This document shows, one piece after another, positions 51,608 through 59,689 of a stretch of 64,000 nucleotides of DNA (positions are counted from its first letter, which is position 1; each line of letters begins with the position of its first letter). The position numbers and the translations under genes are program-made. The notes below the pieces were generated by a model. That model did no database searches and was not told the DNA's origin. It saw only the letters and a program-made list of their open reading frames with translations. The DNA comes from Planctomycetota bacterium (GTDB taxonomy: Bacteria; Planctomycetota; Phycisphaerae; Sedimentisphaerales; Anaerobacaceae), in NCBI GenBank assembly GCA_022566315.1, contig JADFJC010000002.1, positions 1-64,000 on the forward strand. The letters run 5' to 3'.

Positions 51608-52586
51608 AAGCAAAAATAATCTTGATATTTCAGTTCTCATCGCGACATATAACCGAGCGGAGATTCTTCGCCAGACTTTGGAAAATATGACTTGCCTCGA
51701 TAGAGATGGATTATCGGTTGAACTTGTCGTGGTGGACAACAACAGCTCAGACCATACGAAAGAGGTAATAGAATCCTTTGCTGACAAATTGCCGATTCGC
51801 CATCTTTTTGAGCCAGAACCCGGCAAAAGTCGTGCGTTAAATTATGCGTTGGACAAGGTGATTCTCGGAGATATTATTGTTTTTACCGACGATGACATCG
51901 TCCCACATAAGGACTGGCTGACAGCAATCGTCTCCATCTCTAATCGCTGGCCAGATTACAGCGTATTTGGTGGGAAAATAGATTTAATCTGGCCTAAGGG
52001 GGAAATCCCTATCTGGGCTCAGCAGCAGGCCATTTGGTTCTGGGCCTTTGGCCATCATGATCAGGGGAAGTCTGATTCTCATTATCTGCCGAGGAATTAT
52101 CCGAGTGGAGCAAACTTTTGGGTTCGGCGCAGCACTTTATCTGGAGGGAAACGCTTTGATGAATCTGTCGGCCCTTGTTCAACTAATTTTAAAGCTATGG
52201 GGACGGAAACCTCTCTTCTTCACCAGCTTGTCGTCGATGGGTACGCTGCTATGTATTCGCCCGATGCAGTTGTGGGGCACCACGTCCAGAGAACACTTCT
52301 TTCTGAATCAAATATCAAAAAGAGAGCATATCGATGGGGACGGGGAATGCCTCATAGAAGAACATGTCACCCGACACTTTTTGAAAAGCATCCGTTGATG
52401 TGGAGACTCCTGCGCGTTTCCTCTTTACTACGGCATGCAGTCAGCTATGTAGGTGCAATGATGTCTTTTTCGTGCGAGCGACGGATCGAAAAAAGTTTGA
52501 ACGCGATCGTAGGAATTGGACACGATGTTGAGTCTATCAAGTTAGCTTGGGGAAAATCCGAAAGTAATTCAATCCGTAATAAATAA
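51600..52586 (+). CDS. GT2-family glycosyltransferase
   Basis: 328 residues from the GTG at 51600 (GTGGAG seven bases upstream; a TTG at 51594 is possible). Motifs: ISVLIATYNRAEILRQTLEN, LVVVDNNSSDHTKEVIE, PGKSRALNYALDKVILGDII, VFTDDDIVPHKDW (DxD), GTETSLLHQLVVDGY. A helical C-terminal extension (about 260-328) follows. Its stop shares a base with the next ATG (TAATG). Confidence 0.88.
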   Translation: MAKSKNNLDISVLIATYNRAEILRQTLENMTCLDRDGLSVELVVVDNNSSDHTKEVIESFADKLPIRHLFEPEPGKSRALNYALDKVILGDIIVFTDDDIVPHKDWLTAIVSISNRWPDYSVFGGKIDLIWPKGEIPIWAQQQAIWFWAFGHHDQGKSDSHYLPRNYPSGANFWVRRSTLSGGKRFDESVGPCSTNFKAMGTETSLLHQLVVDGYAAMYSPDAVVGHHVQRTLLSESNIKKRAYRWGRGMPHRRTCHPTLFEKHPLMWRLLRVSSLLRHAVSYVGAMMSFSCERRIEKSLNAIVGIGHDVESIKLAWGKSESNSIRNK

Positions 52587-53524
52587 TGAAAAATCCATTA
52601 GTTAGTGTAATTATTCCAACCTATAACCGCAGTCATGTTATTTGCAAAGCGATAGAAAGCGTCCTGCAACAAACGTACCAAAACATTGAATTGATAGTAG
52701 TGGATGATGGCTCAACAGATGATACTCCAAGCAGGCTTGCTGTTTATGGTCAGAGAGTTCGCGTGCTACGTCAGGACAATTCAGGTCCGTCAGTCGCACG
52801 CAACCGTGGTGTAGAGACATCCCACGGAGAAATTCTTGCTTTTTTGGATTCTGACGACCTCTGGTTACCCACAAAAATAGAGCAACAGGTACACGTCTTA
52901 GAAAACGTAGATAACTCTGTACCTTGCTGCTTATGTAATGCTTTAATCCGTGGAAATCCTGCTAATAAACCCACATCATTTGCTCTTGCTCCTCTTCAGG
53001 CAATGTATGATAAGGGTATATGGCTAAATGTAACAAGTGTATTATCAACTCGCTGTGTTTTCTTCATACAAGCTGTCGCTATTCGTCGGTCATCGTTTGA
53101 GAAAATCGGTGGATTTGACGAAAGCCTTTGGGTGATGGAGGACCACGACTTAGCATTACGATTGTCTTTGGAAGGGCCGTGGGCGTATATCAAAGAGCCT
53201 TTGGTAATTTACAACAAGGGGGCATTCGGCAGCCTTGCAGACCAGGCAAGAAGGGACCCGGTTCAGTTACAGCAATGTATCAAAGCAATACACATGAAGA
53301 TTCTATCGGATAACCGCATCAAAGATAGAAAAACCCAGCGTAATATGCGGTGCACTATACGCACATCTAAAGCAAAGACACAAATCGCAAGAATGTCTCA
53401 GAGTAGTTTCCCTGGAACATCAGTCTTATCTACAATTTTGGACACGATCTTAAAGTTCAAAGCCGCTATCTTTAGGCGTTCTCCCTGGTTTCCCAAAATG
53501 GAACAAATTCCTTTCGAAATATAG
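52586..53524 (+). CDS. GT2-family glycosyltransferase
   Basis: 312 residues. Classic GT-A motifs: VSVIIPTYNRSHVICKAIES, VLQQTYQNIELIVVDDGSTD, SGPSVARNRGVETSHGEILA, FLDSDDLWLPTKIE (DxD), GGFDESLWVMEDHDLALRLS. Translationally coupled to the previous gene by a one-base overlap. Confidence 0.9.
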   Translation: MKNPLVSVIIPTYNRSHVICKAIESVLQQTYQNIELIVVDDGSTDDTPSRLAVYGQRVRVLRQDNSGPSVARNRGVETSHGEILAFLDSDDLWLPTKIEQQVHVLENVDNSVPCCLCNALIRGNPANKPTSFALAPLQAMYDKGIWLNVTSVLSTRCVFFIQAVAIRRSSFEKIGGFDESLWVMEDHDLALRLSLEGPWAYIKEPLVIYNKGAFGSLADQARRDPVQLQQCIKAIHMKILSDNRIKDRKTQRNMRCTIRTSKAKTQIARMSQSSFPGTSVLSTILDTILKFKAAIFRRSPWFPKMEQIPFEI

Positions 53525-53569
53525 GTTTCAGAGTTACGTTTTGGAGAAACTCCACCACGAGTTCTAATA

Positions 53570-54856
53570 ATGATTAGCCAGGCAACAGTCGTAATTACCG
53601 TCTTTCTCGGGATTCTGACTTTCGTTGTTCCCAGGAAATATTTTCTGCTGCCATTTATTTTGGCTGCCTGTTTTGTCCCGGCAGATCAGAGAGTGATCAT
53701 CTTTGGTTTAGATTTTACACCCCTGCGGATGCTCGTTCTGGTAGGATTTTTCCGGACTATTTTGTGGGAAGAGCAGTTGACGTTCAAATGGAACCGTTTT
53801 GATAAACTGGTACTGGCATGGGCGATTTGTGGAGCGTTTATATACGTAATACAATGGGCAAATATGAGGGCGTTGATTTACAAGTGTGGAGTGCTATTTG
53901 ATGTCATAGGTTTGTACTGGCTTTTTCGAATAAACATAAGTTCCTGGGTTGACGTAAAGCTGGCAACCAAAGTTTTCGCTGTTTGCTCTCTGGTATTGGC
54001 AGTTTTCGTAGGATTGGAATGGGCAACAGGAACGAATCCTTTTGCAATTCTGGGCATGGTAGGAACTAAAGTACGTGAAGGGCGATATCGATGTCAGGCA
54101 TCATTCCCGCATTCCATTATGTTGGGGCTGTTTTGGGCCACCATGGTTCCCTTGTTTATAGGTTTTGCAAGGCAGGACAAGCATAAATTGCTGCTTTGGT
54201 CAGCGGTGGCGGCGAGTATTTTTATTGTTGCAGCTACGGCATCGAGTACGCCGGTTTTAACATTGCTGATAGTACTGATTATTTTATGCGGGTACGGTTG
54301 GCGAAAATATACGGCTTCTGTCGGATGGGGTATTCTTGTCTCGCTGGTCGTCCTTCACATTGTTATGAAAGCGCCCGTCTGGCATTTGATCTCCAGAATA
54401 AACGTTGTAGGAGGTTCGACTGGCTGGCACCGTTTTTATCTTATTGACCAGGCAATTAACCACTTTGGCGAGTGGATATTTTTAGGCTGTCGCAGCACGG
54501 CACACTGGGGCCGGGGGCTGTCAGATATTACCAACCAATATATTCTTGAAGGAATACGAGGTGGATTTGTAACGCTTGCTCTGTTCTTAGTAATGATATA
54601 TATGGCTTTGAGGACCCTTTTACGTCTGTCTCTCCAACACCAGGAACATAAGCAGCAGTTTTTAGCCTGGTGTTTTCTCGTAATAATTTTGGGACACTGC
54701 GTGTCTTTTTTTGGTGTATCCTACTTCGGCCAAATAATGATGTGGTGGTATATGACACTGGCGGCGGTCAGCTTTCTTTACGATGATAAGAAACGTGGCA
54801 GACGTATAGTAATACATGAAACTACTCTTCCAAGAAGGCAAAAGAACAAAATATGA
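53570..54856 (+). CDS. O-antigen polymerase/ligase-like membrane protein (Wzy/WaaL type)
   Basis: 428 residues with about eleven transmembrane helices (e.g. TVVITVFLGILTFVVP, KVFAVCSLVLAVFVGLEWAT, VLTLLIVLIILCGYG, LFLVMIYMALRTLL). The large extracytoplasmic loop before the last helices contains GSTGWHRFYLIDQAINHFGE, GCRSTAHWGRG and TNQYILEGIRGGFVTLALFL, in the style of O-antigen ligase/polymerase (Wzy_C) proteins. It would join repeat units or attach the polymer. Overlaps the next gene by 4 bp. Confidence 0.82.
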   Translation: MISQATVVITVFLGILTFVVPRKYFLLPFILAACFVPADQRVIIFGLDFTPLRMLVLVGFFRTILWEEQLTFKWNRFDKLVLAWAICGAFIYVIQWANMRALIYKCGVLFDVIGLYWLFRINISSWVDVKLATKVFAVCSLVLAVFVGLEWATGTNPFAILGMVGTKVREGRYRCQASFPHSIMLGLFWATMVPLFIGFARQDKHKLLLWSAVAASIFIVAATASSTPVLTLLIVLIILCGYGWRKYTASVGWGILVSLVVLHIVMKAPVWHLISRINVVGGSTGWHRFYLIDQAINHFGEWIFLGCRSTAHWGRGLSDITNQYILEGIRGGFVTLALFLVMIYMALRTLLRLSLQHQEHKQQFLAWCFLVIILGHCVSFFGVSYFGQIMMWWYMTLAAVSFLYDDKKRGRRIVIHETTLPRRQKNKI

Positions 54857-55800
54857 ATATTACTGAGGTTTCAGTCGTTGTAGTCAACTGGAATACGCAG
54901 GATATTCTCCGCGACTGCCTTAGGTCGATATATGAGCAGTGTGGTGAGATAGACCTCGAAGTGATTGTCATAGACAACGCCTCAACCGATGGCTCAATCG
55001 AAATGGTCAAGAAAAACTTCCCACAGGTAACTCTCATCGAAAACTCGCAGAATCTCGGTTTCGCAGCAGCTAACAATCAGGGCATAGCTATTTCCAAAGG
55101 GCGATATGTGTTATTATTGAATTCTGACACTATAGTTTTGGATAATGCCATAGCTAAAACAGTTGCCTTTGCCGATAGTCATCTGGAGGCTGCGGTTGTG
55201 GGTTGTCGCGTTCTCAACCCGGACCGGACACTGCAGCCGACTTGCTTTATGTTTCCATCTATATTGAATATGCTGCTCTCAACCACTTATCTGTACAAAC
55301 TCTTCCCAAAAAGCAAATTTTTTGGGCGCGAACGAATGGCATGGTGGAACAGGAATGACATAAGGGAAGTTGACGTTGTAACCGGCTGTTTTATGTTAGT
55401 CAGATGGGATGCTATTAAAAAAGTTGGCACGATGGATGAGCGGTTCTTTATGTATGGCGAAGAAACGGATTGGTGCTATCGTTTCAAACAGGCCGGCTGG
55501 AAAATATTATTTACGCCATGTGCTGAGATTATTCATTTGGGTGGACAAAGTGCTCAAAAAAGGGCGACGACTATGGTCGTGCAGCTTCGAAAAAGTATTT
55601 TACAATTTATGAAGAAACATCATGGACCACTCGTCTATCGAACAGCGTGCTTGCTAATCATATCGTTCCTTGCTGTTCGTATGCCAATATGGTCTGTCAT
55701 AGCTTTCTTCCAGCGCGCTCAAAACAGTGAAGCAGCCATCAAAAAACGGGCCTATTGGACTGGCATTACGAATATACTGTTTGGCCGGACTGACTCATAG
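54853..55800 (+). CDS. GT2 glycosyltransferase (rhamnosyltransferase-like)
   Basis: 315 residues. Motifs: VSVVVVNWNTQDILRDCLRS, VIVIDNASTDGSIEMVKKNF, NLGFAAANNQGIAISKGRYV, LLLNSDTIVLDNA (DxD), VDVVTGCFMLVRWDAIKKVG, MYGEETDWCYRFKQAGWKIL. The GEETDWCYR block is typical of WbbL-type rhamnosyltransferases. A C-terminal helix (ACLLIISFLAVRMPIWSVIA) may tie it to the membrane. Confidence 0.9.
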   Translation: MNITEVSVVVVNWNTQDILRDCLRSIYEQCGEIDLEVIVIDNASTDGSIEMVKKNFPQVTLIENSQNLGFAAANNQGIAISKGRYVLLLNSDTIVLDNAIAKTVAFADSHLEAAVVGCRVLNPDRTLQPTCFMFPSILNMLLSTTYLYKLFPKSKFFGRERMAWWNRNDIREVDVVTGCFMLVRWDAIKKVGTMDERFFMYGEETDWCYRFKQAGWKILFTPCAEIIHLGGQSAQKRATTMVVQLRKSILQFMKKHHGPLVYRTACLLIISFLAVRMPIWSVIAFFQRAQNSEAAIKKRAYWTGITNILFGRTDS

Positions 55801-55814
55801 AACGGAGAGTATGT

Positions 55815-57527
55815 ATGAAAGAGTTGTTGGAAACAATAGCAAAGTACAGAAGAAACGTAAACAGACTTGCTGTATTTTATTTGCTGGTGATTGTGCTGCT
55901 TTGTCAGTTTACCTATGCTGAACGGCGTATCAAGATCAGCCAATTCGGTATTACATGGACATTCAACAGGGATTATACTGTCGGCCAATTTGCGAACGGC
56001 GATTATTGGGTTCTCGGACCTATAACTATAATAGGGATAGACCCGCCGTCAACTGAAACAAACGGCCGTACTATAAACGGTTCAATGGTCAATCCTTTTC
56101 CAAAACTTGGCGCCACACAGGGCTACGATAGTGCAATGTATGGTAGCCATGGGCCGTATTTCGACCCAAATCTTAATGTTGGCCGACCTAATAACCGGGA
56201 CCTTATTCCAAGAAATCCCTTGGTTCTCCAGCCGCATTCTTCCTTGGTGTCCACTATCAGTATTCCAAAGCCGGGGAATAGACCGCAGCTTAGAACGGCA
56301 GCAATACTGACCGTACTTCGCGAGCCTGCTCCTGAAGGAAGTTTTAGACCTCCATACTGCGGCACCAATAAAACTATCAAGTTTAACAAAGACCAACTCG
56401 ATTACTCCTGGCTTGCGAACTTAAGGCCTGTACCTGGTGCACCCGGTATTATGGCGGTAGAACGCTATTTTGAACGACCCTGGATAGACCATATCCCCGG
56501 CTGGATGGGCCGTTATCATCATCCAACAGAAAACATGCCCGACTACGGAAGAGAAATATCTACACGAATAGGCATTGGGGCGTTAAAGCTCAATCTTAAT
56601 CTTAACAACCAAATGAAAGAAGTGCTGCTTGTCCGTTTTGTACAGTTAGGTATCGACCTCTATGGTATAGTTCAAGACGGAGGGAAACGCAACTGGGTAA
56701 ATAATGGTGGACACGCCAGTGGTCGCAAATGGCCCATTCTGTTTGCGGGGCTTGTGCTCAATGACCCGGATATGAAAAATATAGGTAGAATCGACATTGC
56801 AAACTATGGTCCATCACACCAGGAGTATGTTCATTTCGGAGAAGACGACCAGACTTTCTACGTAGGTGATGAGGATATTTATGAGCCACCATATAAAAGG
56901 CACGTGTGGCACGGCGGATTTGTTTATTATGGACATGGCAAAGGAGATAAACATCGCGATTATCTTGAATATACAGAAGAGCACCGAGACATACCCGAAT
57001 GGGGAATTGAACATGCGACAGACCGAAATCAGGATGGATTGGACTGGAATACATCTTATAGACCATCTTCCACAGCTAACGCCTGGGCGGGCTTTATCCT
57101 TACTGCGCATATTATGGGTGTAAAAGAACTATGGAATCACGATGCCCTCTTTGACTATATGGATCGTTATATGGAAGTCCAAAAACAAGTGGCAGGAGTA
57201 GGTCACTGGACAAGACAATGGTCCAGGTTCATCGCGAAAATGTGGGACGCCTACCGCCCGGATTACGGCCCTGTGTGGACAATGTCTCCCATTCTGAACA
57301 TTGCCGCAACTGGTGGCTCGGTGACAAAAAGCCCCGATAAGGCAGCTTATACCCTTGGCGAAAAGGTAATCTTAAAAGCTGCTGCTGATGACGGATATGA
57401 GTTTGCAGGTTGGTCAGGTGGTTTGTCAGGAACCGAAAATCCTGTAACGATAATTATGCATGCCAACCGAACGGTTACTGCAAATTTTGCAACTCGCAAC
57501 AACACTCCAACACATAATTCGAAATGA
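55815..57527 (+). CDS. Secreted protein with C-terminal InlB-type B-repeat, unknown N-terminal domain
   Basis: 570 residues. A long signal peptide or anchor (LAVFYLLVIVLLCQFTYA) is followed by about 450 residues without a recognised family. They are rich in Trp, Tyr, His and Asn: WVNNGGHASGRKWPILFAGL, RHVWHGGFVYYGHGKGDKHR, YRPSSTANAWAGFILTAHIM. The HASGRKWPILFAG segment and the helical C-terminal part recall alpha/alpha-barrel polysaccharide lyases, but this is only an impression. The last 75 residues are a divergent InlB B-repeat (LGEKVILKAAADDGYEFAGW then SGGLSGTENP). Placed in the polysaccharide operon and coupled (ATGA) to the next glycosyltransferase gene, it may trim or bind the polymer. 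Confidence 0.65.
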   Translation: MKELLETIAKYRRNVNRLAVFYLLVIVLLCQFTYAERRIKISQFGITWTFNRDYTVGQFANGDYWVLGPITIIGIDPPSTETNGRTINGSMVNPFPKLGATQGYDSAMYGSHGPYFDPNLNVGRPNNRDLIPRNPLVLQPHSSLVSTISIPKPGNRPQLRTAAILTVLREPAPEGSFRPPYCGTNKTIKFNKDQLDYSWLANLRPVPGAPGIMAVERYFERPWIDHIPGWMGRYHHPTENMPDYGREISTRIGIGALKLNLNLNNQMKEVLLVRFVQLGIDLYGIVQDGGKRNWVNNGGHASGRKWPILFAGLVLNDPDMKNIGRIDIANYGPSHQEYVHFGEDDQTFYVGDEDIYEPPYKRHVWHGGFVYYGHGKGDKHRDYLEYTEEHRDIPEWGIEHATDRNQDGLDWNTSYRPSSTANAWAGFILTAHIMGVKELWNHDALFDYMDRYMEVQKQVAGVGHWTRQWSRFIAKMWDAYRPDYGPVWTMSPILNIAATGGSVTKSPDKAAYTLGEKVILKAAADDGYEFAGWSGGLSGTENPVTIIMHANRTVTANFATRNNTPTHNSK

Positions 57528-58705
57528 CGCTCAAAGATAGTAAAGACATCTCGTATCTTTGTTTAGGCGGCGAGGATTGGTGGTATCATAACCGTGGCCA
57601 TATTGATATGCAGTTAATGCGCTGCTTTACCCGAAGGGGAACAACGCTTTATGTCAACTCTATTGTGATGCAAAAACCCAACCTGAAAAAGAACATTGGT
57701 GGCGGCAAAAGTTTTTCTCATAAATTGATTCGCAAAACAAAAAGCATATTTCGTGGTTTGCGCAAAAGTGGGGCCGGCTTTTGGGTTTACAGTCCCTTTT
57801 CCCTGCCCGTTCATCACATTGCTTGGCTAAAGCTTGTGAACGACACTGTTGTGCGACTCCAACTGCTGACCGTAATGCGTAGGTTGAAGATGTGTGCCCC
57901 GATGGTTTGGATAGCTTGTCCCGCAGCCTGTAATGTTGCCATTAAGATGAAAAAGAACAAGCTCGTTTACCAGCGGACAGACCGGTTTGAAGAATATCCC
58001 AATGTAAATGCTGAACTCATCAGACAATACGACCTCACGCTAAAAGCTAATGCTGACTTAACAATATTTGTAAGTGAACAGTTATATAAACAGGAATATG
58101 CCCAGTGCAAAAAAGCACTTTTTCTCGACCATGGTGTGGATTTCGATGTGTTTGCCACGGCCCAAAACAACAAAGAAATACCCTCAGACATAAGGGATAT
58201 AAACAGGCCGATTGTGGGGTTTTTCGGTGGTATTGATGACCACACCTCTGACATTGACCTGGTGAAAAAGATTATTGACTTACTGCCGGAAATGAGTTTT
58301 GTGTTCATCGGTAACTCGTCAATAGACTGTAGAGAGTTGCTTGCAAAAAAGAACGTTAAAATGCTCGGGCAAAAACCTTATGAGCAAATACCCCATTACG
58401 GCAAGTGTTTCAATGTAGCAATTATGCCCTGGCGGCAGAACCGCTGGATTGAGACGTGCAATCCTATCAAACTTAAAGAATACCTGGCACTGGGCAAACC
58501 TGTAGTTAGTACACCATTTACCGAATTGCAAAAATACCAAGATGTGGTTTACCAGGCTAACACACCTGAAGAATTTGCCAAATGCATAGAAAAGGCGCTG
58601 GCAGAAGACAGCCCAGAGCGTGTTGCTGCCAGAAGGAAAAAAGTTGAGACATCTACATGGGATAGCAAGGCTAAATTGGTGCTGAATGAATTGTTTGAGA
58701 AATGA
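57524..58705 (+). CDS. GT4-like glycosyltransferase
   Basis: 393 residues. N-terminal half: ISYLCLGGEDWWYHNRGHID and MQLMRCFTRRGTTLYVNSIV; middle VYQRTDRFEEYPNVNAELIR, DLTIFVSEQLY; C-terminal domain NRPIVGFFGGIDDHTSDIDL, VKMLGQKPYEQIPHYGKCFN, VAIMPWRQNRWIETCNPIKL, KEYLALGKPVVSTPFTELQK. This layout is that of TuaH-like group 1 transferases. Overlaps its upstream neighbour by 4 bp. Confidence 0.85.
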   Translation: MTLKDSKDISYLCLGGEDWWYHNRGHIDMQLMRCFTRRGTTLYVNSIVMQKPNLKKNIGGGKSFSHKLIRKTKSIFRGLRKSGAGFWVYSPFSLPVHHIAWLKLVNDTVVRLQLLTVMRRLKMCAPMVWIACPAACNVAIKMKKNKLVYQRTDRFEEYPNVNAELIRQYDLTLKANADLTIFVSEQLYKQEYAQCKKALFLDHGVDFDVFATAQNNKEIPSDIRDINRPIVGFFGGIDDHTSDIDLVKKIIDLLPEMSFVFIGNSSIDCRELLAKKNVKMLGQKPYEQIPHYGKCFNVAIMPWRQNRWIETCNPIKLKEYLALGKPVVSTPFTELQKYQDVVYQANTPEEFAKCIEKALAEDSPERVAARRKKVETSTWDSKAKLVLNELFEK

Positions 58706-58745
58706 AAGTGAAAACCCAATATCTATGCCACCTACAAATACCAAA

Positions 58746-59195
58746 ATGAAAATATGTTTGATTGCATCGGCAGGAGGACACTTAACCCAACTGCTGAAGC
58801 TGTCGGAGAGTTGGCAGTGTTACAAAACTTTTTGCGTTACCACATCGGATGTTGTCAGAGAAAAACTTCAAAAATATGGCAAGGCTTACACTGTCGGTGA
58901 GTGCAACCGTGAACATCCTTTGCGGGTCATTTTGGTTCTAATGCGGTGTATAAATGTAATTTTACACGAAAGGCCTGACGTTGTGATAAGCACGGGATCA
59001 GCGGTGGGCTGTATCATGTGCTTTCTCAGCAAACTATTAGGCGTAAAAATCGTGTGGATTGATAGTATTGCAAATGTGGAGCGGATATCGCTGTCGGGTA
59101 GAATGGTCCGGCACATAGCTGACCTGTTCCTTGTGCAGTGGCCCGAACTTGTTGAGCAATATAGTGATGTGGAATACGTAGGCGCGGTGATATGA
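58746..59195 (+). CDS. Alg14/PssD-like glycosyltransferase subunit
   Basis: 149 residues from the ATG at 58746 (MKICLIASAGGHLTQLLKLS, the usual family start; a longer frame from 58686 overlaps the previous gene). RPDVVISTGSAVGCIMCFLS and WIDSIANVERISLSGRMVRH are characteristic. Alg14-type proteins form the acceptor-binding membrane half of a two-part GT28 enzyme whose catalytic half is the next gene (ATGA overlap). Confidence 0.9.
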   Translation: MKICLIASAGGHLTQLLKLSESWQCYKTFCVTTSDVVREKLQKYGKAYTVGECNREHPLRVILVLMRCINVILHERPDVVISTGSAVGCIMCFLSKLLGVKIVWIDSIANVERISLSGRMVRHIADLFLVQWPELVEQYSDVEYVGAVI

Positions 59196-59674
59196 TTTTC
59201 CTAACGGTTGGCACACAATTTCCGTTTGACCGTCTCGTCAAGACTGTGGACCAGGCCCTTGATGGGAGACTGGTCAATGAAGAAATTTTTGCCCAAATAG
59301 GAGAAACCTCATATAAGCCGCTCAATTTTGAATCTGTGGTATCACTGGAGAAGAACCTTTTCGATAAGCGCCTGAGGGAGGCCTCAAGTGTAATCAGCCA
59401 TGCTGGTATGGGTACGATAACGATGGCATTGAAAAACCATAAACCATTGTTGGTTATGCCGCGCCTGAAGCGATATCGGGAGCATGTCAATGACCACCAG
59501 GTTGCCACCGCCAGGAAGTTTGAGGAGCTTGGCCACATATTGGCTGTGTATGATGCCAAAGATTTGCCTAATGGGATTCGCAAGTTGAAGAACTTTATTC
59601 CAAGAGAAAGAAAAGCCAATCCTGAAGCAGTAGCTGATAGAATTCATCGTTTTCTGAATAGTTTGCAGGACTAA
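59192..59674 (+). CDS. Alg13/PssE-like glycosyltransferase catalytic subunit
   Basis: 160 residues. MIFLTVGTQFPFDRLVKTVD start, SSVISHAGMGTITMALKNHK and PLLVMPRLKRYREHVNDHQV are the GT28 C-terminal, nucleotide-sugar-binding signatures. It works with the Alg14-like partner upstream, probably adding an early sugar to a polyprenyl-linked intermediate. Confidence 0.9.
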   Translation: MIFLTVGTQFPFDRLVKTVDQALDGRLVNEEIFAQIGETSYKPLNFESVVSLEKNLFDKRLREASSVISHAGMGTITMALKNHKPLLVMPRLKRYREHVNDHQVATARKFEELGHILAVYDAKDLPNGIRKLKNFIPRERKANPEAVADRIHRFLNSLQD

Positions 59675-59689
59675 CGTTAGATAAAATAA

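Noticed and set aside
4901..57527. PEP-CTERM-like sorting tails on the secreted proteins, as exosortase substrates
   Set aside because: C-termini of the exported proteins checked end in domain strands or polar residues; none has a short motif + hydrophobic helix + basic tail.
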